Below are positions 1-5,628 of a DNA stretch of 6,189 nucleotides, piece after piece; positions within the stretch are counted from its first letter, which is position 1; each line of letters starts with the position of its first letter. This DNA comes from Patescibacteria group bacterium. GTDB taxonomy: Bacteria > Patescibacteriota > Gracilibacteria > UBA1369 > LOWO2-01-FULL-3. Location: NCBI GenBank assembly GCA_018818755.1, contig JAHIRL010000021.1:1-6189 (forward strand). The letters run 5' to 3'. Below the pieces are notes generated by a model. That model saw only the letters and a program-made list of their open reading frames with translations. It was not told where the DNA came from and did no database searches. The position numbers and the translations under genes were made by a program.

Positions 1-1
1 A

Positions 2-913
2 GAAGCAATTCACGGTGAAATTTCCCAGGAACAAAGAACCGCTGCCATGGACAGATTTCGCAGCAAACAAACCCAGCTACTTGTAGCCACAGATGTTGCC
101 GCACGAGGGATCGATGTCAACAACCTAAGCCATGTTATCAATTACAACCTTCCCGATGGCACAGAAGCCTATGTGCACCGCAGTGGCCGTACAGGTAGAG
201 CTAACAATAGCGGAATTTCCCTAGTGATCGTAAACATGCGCGAAAAATATAAGATCAGGCACCTGGAAGGAAAAATTGGAAAAAGATTTGAACAAGGGCA
301 GATTCCAAGTGGCGAAGATATCTGCGAAAGACAGTTATTTAGCTTAATAGACAAAGTTTGTAATGTAGAAGTTAACGAAAAACAAATTAGCAAATATATG
401 GAGCTAATCAACAAAAAGTTTGAAAACATGGATAGAGATGAGCTAATTAAGAAATTTGTCTCCGAAGAATTCAACAGATTTTTAGAACACTACCAAAATG
501 CAGATGACCTAAATTCAAATGTAAACTCAAGCACAGGGCCAAGAGAAGAATCTCCATACTTATTTGCCCGTTTCAAAATAAATATCGGAAAAAATATCGA
601 CCTAACCGTAAAAGAACTATTTGGCTTTCTCAATGAACAACCGGAACTTAGAGGTGTAGAAATCGGAGACATTAGAATAAAGGATAATTTCACACTCCTT
701 GAAGTAGATGAGAAATTTAAAGACAAAATTTTAGACTGCTTCACAAACGCAGATATAGATGGCATTCCCATCACAATAACCTGCGAAGAAACAGGGATAA
801 GGTCCAACCGAGCCCCTAAACCAAGAGGACACAGCCAGCGGCCACCATATCGAAACAGTCGCCCCCCAAACAGAAGTACCGGAAAAAGACGCGGATCAAA
901 AAAACGCTATTAA
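2..913 (+). CDS. deaD: DEAD-box ATP-dependent RNA helicase, DeaD/CsdA type (5'-truncated by window edge)
   Basis: The reading frame is open from base 2, so this is the C-terminal 303 residues of a longer helicase. The first ATG, at base 47, is internal. Seen: the H-G-E-I-S-Q-E-Q-R segment (about residues 4-12), motif V ATDVAARGID (29-38) and motif VI HRSGRTGR (59-66) of RecA domain 2. A helical linker follows (about 100-160), then a DbpA-like RRM-fold RNA-binding domain (about 185-262, with L-F-G-F-L-N-E and L-R-G-V-E-I-G). The tail is strongly basic, rich in R, P and K (about 265-303). This order is that of DeaD/CsdA and DbpA proteins, which unwind structured RNA and act in ribosome assembly and cold adaptation. 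The basic tail favours DeaD/CsdA over DbpA. Motifs Q, I, Ia, II (DEAD) and III lie outside the window. The stop is TAA; typA follows 57 bases later on the same strand. Confidence 0.93.
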   Translation, partial: EAIHGEISQEQRTAAMDRFRSKQTQLLVATDVAARGIDVNNLSHVINYNLPDGTEAYVHRSGRTGRANNSGISLVIVNMREKYKIRHLEGKIGKRFEQGQIPSGEDICERQLFSLIDKVCNVEVNEKQISKYMELINKKFENMDRDELIKKFVSEEFNRFLEHYQNADDLNSNVNSSTGPREESPYLFARFKINIGKNIDLTVKELFGFLNEQPELRGVEIGDIRIKDNFTLLEVDEKFKDKILDCFTNADIDGIPITITCEETGIRSNRAPKPRGHSQRPPYRNSRPPNRSTGKRRGSKKRY

Positions 914-929
914 CATTGCAAAATATCTC

Positions 930-957
930 AATCCCGCTAAACTCATCGGGATTTAAT
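930..957 (+). terminator. Hairpin between deaD and typA, possible weak terminator or attenuator
   Basis: A perfect 7-bp stem, AATCCCG (930-936) pairing with CGGGATT (947-953), encloses a 10-nt loop. It is followed by TAATTTA rather than an uninterrupted T run. It sits 16 bases after the helicase stop and ends 17 bases before the typA start. The short T tract makes it a poor canonical rho-independent terminator. It may give partial termination, or mark the processed 3' end of the helicase message. Confidence 0.4.
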
Positions 958-970
958 TTAAAAAACAACT

Positions 971-2764
971 ATGGACATCTTTAATATCGCAATCGTAGCC
1001 CATGTAGATCACGGGAAAACTACCCTGGTGGACGCACTTCTAAAATCCAGCGATAGCTTCGACATGCACAAAGGCATCAACGAAAGAGCGATGGACAGTA
1101 ATGATCAAGAAAAAGAGCGTGGAATTACAATCTACGCCAAAAACGCCGCAGTAACCCACAAAGGCAAAAAAATCAACATTGTAGATACCCCCGGCCATGC
1201 CGATTTTGGATCAGAAGTAGAACGCGTCTTGCGAACAGTAGATGCCGTAATTTTGGTTGTTGATGCCTACGAAGGCCCAATGCCCCAAACCAAATTTGTT
1301 CTAAAAAAATCCCTGGAACTTGGCCACAAAGTTTTGGTAGTGATAAACAAAATCGATAAACCCATGGCCCGACCTGACGAAGTCGTAGACCTAACCTTCG
1401 ACCTCTTCTCAAATCTAGGCGCCACAGACGAACAACTGGATTTCCCATACATTTACGCAATCGCCAAACAAGGAATAGCCATCAAAAATCTCAACGATGA
1501 GAAAAAAGATATCACTCCCCTAATCGACTTCATCTTCGAAAATGTTAGCCCCGCAAAAAGCGATACCAAAGCAGCATTTAGAATGCAACCAGCAACTCTC
1601 CAATACGACAATTTCCTTGGAAGAATCGCTATCGGCAGGGTATATGAAGGGATTCTCAAAGCCAATCAATCAGTTACAGTAATCAAAGCCAACGGAGAAA
1701 AATACCAAAGCCGAGTTACTAAAATCTTCACTTTCGAAGGGATGGAAAAACAAGAAGTACAAGAAGTCAGTTCCGGCGACATAGTTGCCATAGCCGGCCT
1801 CCCTGATATTTATGTAGGAGAAACCATCACTAGCGACCCAAAAGCAGAAGCCCTACCGGCAATCAAGGTAGACCCACCGGCCCTAGCCATCGAATTCATG
1901 GTTAACGACTCCCCTTTTGCCGGACGCGAAGGCACTTATGTGACTGGTAGACACATAAAAGATCGCCTGGAAAAAGAACTGGAAACAAATGTGGGACTTA
2001 AAATCGAACCCGTTGAAGGAAGCGACGCCATCAAAGTTTATGGTCGAGGCGAGATGCATATCGCAGTTTTGATAGAAACAATGAGGCGCGAAGGATTCGA
2101 ACTGCAAATCTCCCAACCGCAAGTAATCATGCAAGAAATTGACGGCAAAAAACAAGAACCAATTGAATATGCAGTAATAAATGTTCCTGATGATATGGCC
2201 GGATCTGTAATCGAAGCGCTTGGCCGCAGAAAAGGAGTAATGCAAAATATGAAATCGGAAAACGGAAACACCAGCCTGGAATTTGAAGTCCCAACTCGTG
2301 GACTGCTAGGTTTCCGCTCAACCTTCCTACTTTTAACCCGTGGCGAAGGAACCCTCTACCACTCATTCGATCACTACGCTTCTCATGTTGGACCAATCGA
2401 AAAACGCACAGTCGGCTCCATGATCTCTGGAGAAAACGGCGCAACCATGGCCTACTCACTTTGGAAACTCCAGGAAAGAGGCCCACTTTTTGTAGGCCCA
2501 GCTACAGAAGTATACGAAGGAATGATCATCGGCGAGCACAATCAAGGCAGTGACTTGGTTGTAAACCCCATCAAAAATAAGAAACTAACAAATGTCCGCT
2601 CCTCCGGTGCCGACGAAGCCCTAACTCTAACGCCAATAGTTCCAATCAGCCTGGAAAGCGCCATCGAGTACATCAAGGACGACGAGTACGCCGAAATCAC
2701 TCCAAAAAAAGTCCGCCTCCGCAAAAGATTCCTCAAGGAAAATGACAGAAAGAGGGCGAAATAA
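971..2764 (+). CDS. typA: Ribosome-associated translational GTPase TypA/BipA
   Basis: This is a complete 597-residue protein, the usual TypA length (about 600). The GTPase motifs are all present: G1 AHVDHGKT (10-17), G2 RGITI (50-54), G3 DTPGHADF (72-79) and G4 NKID (126-129). The G5 region is Y-A-I-A-K-Q-G (about 152-158), slightly divergent from the usual S-A. Domain II (about 200-290) and the EF-G-like domains follow. The TypA-specific C-terminal domain has GEGTLYHSFDHY, SLWKLQERGPLFVGP, VYEGMIIGE and LTNVRSSGADEAL. TypA binds the 70S ribosome where EF-G and LepA bind, and supports 50S assembly and growth in cold or stress. The start at 971 gives the standard N-terminus F-N-I-A-I-V-A-H-V-D. 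No Shine-Dalgarno is visible; the leader is AAAAAACAACT. The next gene converges on it, 28 bases past its TAA stop. Confidence 0.97.
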   Translation: MDIFNIAIVAHVDHGKTTLVDALLKSSDSFDMHKGINERAMDSNDQEKERGITIYAKNAAVTHKGKKINIVDTPGHADFGSEVERVLRTVDAVILVVDAYEGPMPQTKFVLKKSLELGHKVLVVINKIDKPMARPDEVVDLTFDLFSNLGATDEQLDFPYIYAIAKQGIAIKNLNDEKKDITPLIDFIFENVSPAKSDTKAAFRMQPATLQYDNFLGRIAIGRVYEGILKANQSVTVIKANGEKYQSRVTKIFTFEGMEKQEVQEVSSGDIVAIAGLPDIYVGETITSDPKAEALPAIKVDPPALAIEFMVNDSPFAGREGTYVTGRHIKDRLEKELETNVGLKIEPVEGSDAIKVYGRGEMHIAVLIETMRREGFELQISQPQVIMQEIDGKKQEPIEYAVINVPDDMAGSVIEALGRRKGVMQNMKSENGNTSLEFEVPTRGLLGFRSTFLLLTRGEGTLYHSFDHYASHVGPIEKRTVGSMISGENGATMAYSLWKLQERGPLFVGPATEVYEGMIIGEHNQGSDLVVNPIKNKKLTNVRSSGADEALTLTPIVPISLESAIEYIKDDEYAEITPKKVRLRKRFLKENDRKRAK

Positions 2765-2792
2765 GACCTAATTGAAAACGGCAACACTCAAG

Positions 2793-3038
2793 CTATTTAC
2801 GCAGAACCAATCCCAACATCACCAAAGCACCAATAGCGCTTAGCACATTCATCCAAGCAAGATTTGTCATACCACCAGATGCCAAAAACGCATCAACCAC
2901 CAAAAGCGCAATTCCCAAAAACTGAAATCCAGCAAAACAAGGCCTCATCTCCTTACTTCCTTTTAAACTAAATCCAATCTGCACAATCCAAGACAGAATA
3001 ATCAAAGCCATACCGACCAAAGAAAGAGTAAATTCCAT
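2793..3038 (-). CDS. Small three-helix integral membrane protein, function unknown
   Basis: With the start at 3038 this encodes 81 residues that are almost entirely hydrophobic. Three predicted membrane helices lie at about 4-23, 34-52 and 59-78. A short charged loop, K-G-S-K-E-M-R-P (26-33), joins helices 1 and 2. The frame also has an ATG at 3110, but the extra 24 residues (MCGRWFCGRANVC...) are rich in Cys, Trp and Arg and look like untranslated leader, so I chose the internal ATG. The stop is TAG. The gene lies downstream of the GshB-like gene on the same strand (76 bases from its stop) and is probably cotranscribed with it. The pattern F-Q-F-L-G-I-A-L-L ... N-V-L-S-A-I-G-A faintly recalls small CBU_0592-like or LABN/PQ-loop membrane domains. 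I cannot assign it to either. Confidence 0.68.
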   Translation of the reverse strand: MEFTLSLVGMALIILSWIVQIGFSLKGSKEMRPCFAGFQFLGIALLVVDAFLASGGMTNLAWMNVLSAIGALVMLGLVLRK

Positions 3039-3113
3039 AGAACAAGGGGTTAGAATTACTAGGAATATATCACAAACATTAGCTCTCCCGCAAAACCATC
3101 GACCACACATCCC

Positions 3114-4133
3114 CTAACACCCCTCACCCAACTTCAGACAAAGCATATCAATAATTTTTTTCTTGATATTCAACTCAGGATGTACAACATCAAGATTGCA
3201 AAAGCCCGGATTAAACACATTTATCTCAGAAAGATATTCCACTCCATCTTTACCAATTAATAAATCTAGGGCAGCCAAGCCAATCCCATGATTTTTAAGG
3301 TGAGGCCTAAGAACTCTGGCAATTTCATAATCAGCTTCAGTTGGATCACAAAATTTCACCCCATTATCACCGCAAACACAAACTCCAGTTTTCACATCTG
3401 GCAAACGGATATAAGAACCGAGAATATCTCCATCCAGAAGCACAACCCTTTTATCCCCTCGTTTAGGCGCACTCAATAAATATTCAACTATCAAAATTGT
3501 GCCATCCAAAGAATCTTCCAGATACTTTCCAATAATCTCCGAAAGATCTTCCTCGGACAATAAGATCTCTTTTTTGTGTTTATACTTATAAAATTTCCCC
3601 GAATTATAGCGGATATGTCTCACACCTCTTCCTCCGGAACTATCACTTTTTTTAATCATAGAATTCCCAATGGCCTTAATGCATTTGAGAGTTTTACTAA
3701 CCGTCTTGGAATAAAATGTTTTTGCTGTCAGCTCAGGAAAATTCTCAAGATAAGCCTTCGTCCCCATTTTCATCATTCCCCCAGCATGATTAACGGTAGG
3801 GATTTTTTTCTTAATCAAGGTTTTTAAGAGATATTCGTAAGAGACATCAATCGGTGGATCTTTTTTTAGAAAAATTAAGTCAAAATCATCTATTTTTAGC
3901 ATAACTTTCTTTTTCCCCAGATTAAGCCTTGTTCGATAAGTACTAGGTCGACAAATTCGCTTTGCCATCACAACCCCATCTTTAGACAAATCATCAGCAT
4001 CAAAAACAAAAACCTCCAGATGAGCCCTAGATATAGCCTCATTAACAAACATAAAAAAAGTATCCTGTTCATCTAACTGCAAAAGACTGGTAACGATACC
4101 TAATCTTTTAGTGGACACCTTCTTGGAAATCAT
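3114..4133 (-). CDS. gshB: GshB-like (prokaryotic glutathione synthetase family) ATP-grasp ligase
   Basis: A 339-residue protein with the layout of bacterial GshB (about 315-330). The N-terminal pre-ATP-grasp domain contains L-G-I-V (11-14) and the family signature L-K-K-D-P-P-I-D (89-96). The ATP-grasp domain has I-K-K-S-D-S-S-G-G-R-G-V (160-171), matching the K-P-L-D-G-M-G-G nucleotide loop of E. coli GshB. It also has G-D-K-R-V-V-L-L-D-G-D (226-236) and the metal-binding L-S-E-I-N-V (301-306; E303, N305). Such enzymes use ATP to form an amide bond, classically gamma-Glu-Cys plus Gly to glutathione. The R-G-N-L-A-A-G-G stretch of E. coli GshB is replaced here by K-T-G-V-C-V-C-G-D (248-256), so the substrate may differ. 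No gshA is visible. The leader is A-rich (CTGTAAAAAA before ATG) without Shine-Dalgarno. The stop is TAG, and the small membrane protein gene follows. Confidence 0.82.
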   Translation of the reverse strand: MISKKVSTKRLGIVTSLLQLDEQDTFFMFVNEAISRAHLEVFVFDADDLSKDGVVMAKRICRPSTYRTRLNLGKKKVMLKIDDFDLIFLKKDPPIDVSYEYLLKTLIKKKIPTVNHAGGMMKMGTKAYLENFPELTAKTFYSKTVSKTLKCIKAIGNSMIKKSDSSGGRGVRHIRYNSGKFYKYKHKKEILLSEEDLSEIIGKYLEDSLDGTILIVEYLLSAPKRGDKRVVLLDGDILGSYIRLPDVKTGVCVCGDNGVKFCDPTEADYEIARVLRPHLKNHGIGLAALDLLIGKDGVEYLSEINVFNPGFCNLDVVHPELNIKKKIIDMLCLKLGEGC

Positions 4134-4181
4134 TTTTTTACAGTTTTTTAAACACCGAACCTATTAAGGTTACAGCATTAA

Positions 4182-4213
4182 GCCAAAAAGGGCAAGGGGA
4201 GAAATGTTTTGGC
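4182..4213 (-). other. Inverted repeat at the array/gshB-like boundary
   Basis: GCCAAAA (4182-4188) and TTTTGGC (4207-4213) are perfect 7-nt complements separated by 18 bases. One arm is the outer end of repeat copy 1. The other arm lies towards the gshB-like gene, so the structure is specific to this last copy. It could fold in the array transcript and act as a weak terminator, or mark the end of the array. The loop is long and no T run follows, so support is limited. Confidence 0.25.
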
Positions 4214-4236
4214 CGACTACTCAGATCTAATATCCT
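4208..4236 (-). repeat. Array repeat, copy 1 (diverged), downstream of the GIY-YIG-like gene
   Basis: On the plus strand it reads TTTGGCCGACTACTCAGATC and continues TAATATCCT. It aligns without gaps to copies 3 and 4, with about six substitutions. In the sense of the array genes it starts in frame just after the GIY-YIG-like stop, supplying GGA TAT TAG. The small hairpin is kept as GGAT-ATTAG-ATCT with one G-U pair. It is the last copy before the gshB-like gene. Confidence 0.8.
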
Positions 4237-4241
4237 TTGCC

Positions 4242-4583
4242 TCAATAAAGATTTTCTTTTCTAACCCCCATATCTTCAACAACCATATCCTGAAGTGTCT
4301 CTAGTTCTGCCTGATAATCACCCCCCTCCTTATCACTATATTTTAGTACTGACAAAACCTCGAAAACAAAATTAGCCTCTCCCTTCTCATTCCAATCTTT
4401 TTGCAATTCCTTGTTGAAATGAATACCAAACTTCAACTGAGTTGTATAACGATTCCACTTAGCACCCATATTCAAGCCATTTGCAACAAACACCTTGCCA
4501 TTTGAAATATTCCTAATCTGAAAAACCCCCATCTCTGGCTTCATACTTTTATAATCCTCTTTAAGTTCCTTATTTGTCTTCAT
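4242..4583 (-). CDS. GIY-YIG nuclease-like small protein, degenerate motif, likely lost its last five residues
   Basis: The protein has 113 residues from the ATG at 4583. An ATG five codons upstream (4598) is possible, but the family start M-K-T-N-K-E-L-K-E-D-Y-K is typical. It matches a family of short GIY-YIG-like proteins: M-G-V-F-Q-I-R-N-I-S-N-G-K-V-F-V (18-33), the W-N-R box, L-K-F-G-I-H-F-N-K-E-L-Q-K-D-W-N and G-E-A-N-F-V-F-E-V-L. GIY-YIG domains cut DNA, but here GIY is GVF and the second half is V-F-V-A-N-G instead of a Y-I-G/F-I-G form, so activity is doubtful. Translation ends N-L-Y then TGA. In frame beyond it come G-K-G-Y and TAG, and relatives typically end P-Y-G-E-K-G-Y, so the TGA occupies the glycine position. 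It is the last unit of the repeat-linked array. Confidence 0.78.
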   Translation of the reverse strand: MKTNKELKEDYKSMKPEMGVFQIRNISNGKVFVANGLNMGAKWNRYTTQLKFGIHFNKELQKDWNEKGEANFVFEVLSVLKYSDKEGGDYQAELETLQDMVVEDMGVRKENLY

Positions 4584-4606
4584 TATTGAATAAATCATGC
4601 ATGTAA

Positions 4607-4634
4607 TGGCCGGCTACTTAAAGTCTAGACCCCT
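4607..4634 (-). repeat. Array repeat, copy 2 (diverged), overlapping the end of the four-helix membrane protein gene
   Basis: The plus strand has TGGCCGGCTACT, then TAAA where the other copies have CGG, then GTCTAG and ACCCCT. Relative to copies 3 and 4 it has one inserted and one deleted base plus a few substitutions. The gene upstream reads through the GGG of the repeat, and the one-base deletion shifts the frame so that it stops at TAA (4620-4618) instead of the repeat's TAG. The RNA hairpin can still form as GGGT-CTAG-ACTT with two G-U pairs. Confidence 0.78.
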
Positions 4635-4977
4635 TTGATGTAGAAAAGTGTCTTTTTGAGAAAAACAACAGACTTAGTATAGAAATATCAAATCCGAAAA
4701 CAATTAAATCCCACACACCAACTTGATCTGCAAAAGTTAGGAAAATATTTATAAGAGTAAACAAAAGGATAAGATAAAAATAAAGCACTTTTTTACTGAC
4801 AACCTTCCAAGCTAAAAACGCAGAAATAAGAGCATTCACGAAGAAGATAGAAACAATTACATAAATGGGAATATAGGAATTACCAGAAGTTTGATAGATA
4901 GCATATGATATACCCAAAAAGATCCATATAATCGCTTTTGCAGACAATAAAGCTTGAACTGTTTTAATCAAATTCAT
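4618..4977 (-). CDS. Four-helix integral membrane protein, function unknown
   Basis: A 119-residue protein with four predicted membrane helices at about 9-28, 36-57, 64-83 and 88-106. The loops are short and the tail is basic and serine-rich (K-R-H-F-S-T-S-K-G-S-R-L). The start at 4977 is fixed by an in-frame TAG two codons upstream. The arrangement K-A-I-I-W-I-F-L-G, then V-N-A-L-I-S-A-F-L-A-W, then L-T-F-A-D-Q-V-G-V-W-D-L-I resembles small four-helix hypothetical proteins scattered among bacteria. No function is known to me. The last residues, G-S-R-L, are encoded inside repeat copy 2, so the tail was probably altered by a one-base deletion there. The gene is visibly more AT-rich than its neighbours, consistent with separate acquisition. 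Confidence 0.8.
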   Translation of the reverse strand: MNLIKTVQALLSAKAIIWIFLGISYAIYQTSGNSYIPIYVIVSIFFVNALISAFLAWKVVSKKVLYFYLILLFTLINIFLTFADQVGVWDLIVFGFDISILSLLFFSKRHFSTSKGSRL

Positions 4978-5032
4978 AGTCTATTCATAATTATCCACAC
5001 TCGGGTCAACAATAAATCCTCTTCAGTGTTGC

Positions 5033-5061
5033 ATTTGGCTGGCTACTCGGGTCTAGTACCC
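5033..5061 (-). repeat. Array repeat, copy 3, at the stop codon of the DUF6653 gene
   Basis: These 29 bases are identical to copy 4. The plus strand contains GGCTGGCTACTCGGGTCTAG, preceded by ATTT and followed by TACCC. In the gene sense it holds GGGT-ACTAG-ACCC, a 4-bp hairpin. An alternative fold pairs GGGTACT with AGTAGCC (one internal mismatch). The DUF6653 stop TAG (5064-5062) abuts it, and the repeat's own GGG TAC TAG follows in the same frame as a back-up stop. Confidence 0.9.
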
Positions 5062-5565
5062 CTAATACATCCATTTCTTATATTCAGGTAAATCTTTCAT
5101 GTCTTCATATAACCAAACCATTCTATCCAAATACCAACTTTTCCCCAAATAAGCCAAAGCAATTCCCAAAATCGTAGGCCATATTGCAAATTTTATAATC
5201 CCATAAATTGCAAGAATCATTCCTAACGAAGAAATTGCATTAAGAATGTTTGGCATAAATTTGTGATGTTTAGGAATATCTATTTCATCCCTATTAAGAT
5301 AAACACGTTCTCCTAACACAGATTTCGAAGCCCAATTTTTTGTTGATTTTGGCTTCTTGAAAAATACCGGATTAAAAAACATCCATCCAAGCGAAAGTAG
5401 CGCAGGAACAAGATACCACCATCCAATCCACACTCTGCTCCAAAAAGCTAATACAATAACTGGTAACACAGAATATCTAGTCCACACACTCCACGGATTT
5501 GCATGTTTCATCCAATTCTCATCTGTAAGGTTAAACATTTTTGCAATTTTTCTTTCGAGAGTCAT
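5062..5565 (-). CDS. DUF6653 family membrane protein
   Basis: A 167-residue protein that I recognise as DUF6653, a family of unknown function. Characteristic stretches are H-A-N-P-W-S-V-W-T-R (21-30), S-R-V-W-I-G-W-W (43-50), N-W-A-S-K-S-V-L-G-E-R-V-Y-L-N-R (77-92), L-G-K-S-W-Y-L-D-R-M-V-W-L-Y-E-D-M (140-156) and the ending P-E-Y-K-K-W. There are two hydrophobic hairpins, at about 31-69 and 104-142, giving roughly four membrane helices. Both conserved loops are charged and probably lie on one side of the membrane. The length fits a complete member. The start at 5565 follows an in-frame TAA four codons upstream. The leader is A/T-rich with no Shine-Dalgarno. The TAG stop touches repeat copy 3, and repeat copy 4 lies 25 bases upstream of the start. 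Confidence 0.88.
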   Translation of the reverse strand: MTLERKIAKMFNLTDENWMKHANPWSVWTRYSVLPVIVLAFWSRVWIGWWYLVPALLSLGWMFFNPVFFKKPKSTKNWASKSVLGERVYLNRDEIDIPKHHKFMPNILNAISSLGMILAIYGIIKFAIWPTILGIALAYLGKSWYLDRMVWLYEDMKDLPEYKKWMY

Positions 5566-5590
5566 ATAATTTTTTTATATTTAGTGAACT

Positions 5591-5619
5591 ATTTGGCTGG
5601 CTACTCGGGTCTAGTACCC
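5591..5619 (-). repeat. Array repeat, copy 4, downstream of the coiled-coil-prone protein gene
   Basis: This copy matches copy 3 at all 29 positions while the sequences on either side differ, so its boundaries are sharp. In the sense of the array genes it contributes GGG TAC TAG in frame with the gene that precedes it, six codons after that gene's TGA. It sits 9 bases after the TGA stop and 25 bases before the DUF6653 start. Exact conservation against unrelated flanks suggests recent duplication, or selection on the element itself. Confidence 0.9.
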
Positions 5620-5628
5620 TTTTACACA

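Noticed and set aside
1173..2486. Several open frames on the minus strand across typA
   Set aside because: They lie antisense to a fully conserved gene, have low-complexity or Arg/Cys-rich translations, and show no recognisable domains.
3038..3110. Longer start for the small membrane protein at 3110
   Set aside because: The added residues are Cys/Trp/Arg-rich and unlike a membrane protein N-terminus. The internal ATG gives a clean three-helix protein.
3288..3827. Plus-strand open frames across the GshB-like gene
   Set aside because: They are opposite to conserved ATP-grasp motifs, and their translations resemble no family.
4158..4171. AACCT-ATTA-AGGTT inverted repeat upstream of the GshB-like gene as an operator
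   Set aside because: A five-base arm is expected by chance in AT-rich DNA, and no promoter could be identified around it.
5028..5066. Repeat as a canonical integron attC site
   Set aside because: No GTTRRRY/RYYYAAC pair flanks any copy, and the shared part is only about 29 nt. Only the layout is integron-like.
4208..5619. Repeats as a CRISPR array
   Set aside because: Spacings are about 400-560 bases and contain genes; there are no regular short spacers.
5597..5622. Repeat as a tRNA 3' fragment (the GGG-TCTAGTA-CCC segment looks like a T-arm)
   Set aside because: The 7-nt loop TCTAGTA does not fit the TTCRANY T-loop, and no acceptor stem or rest of a tRNA is present.
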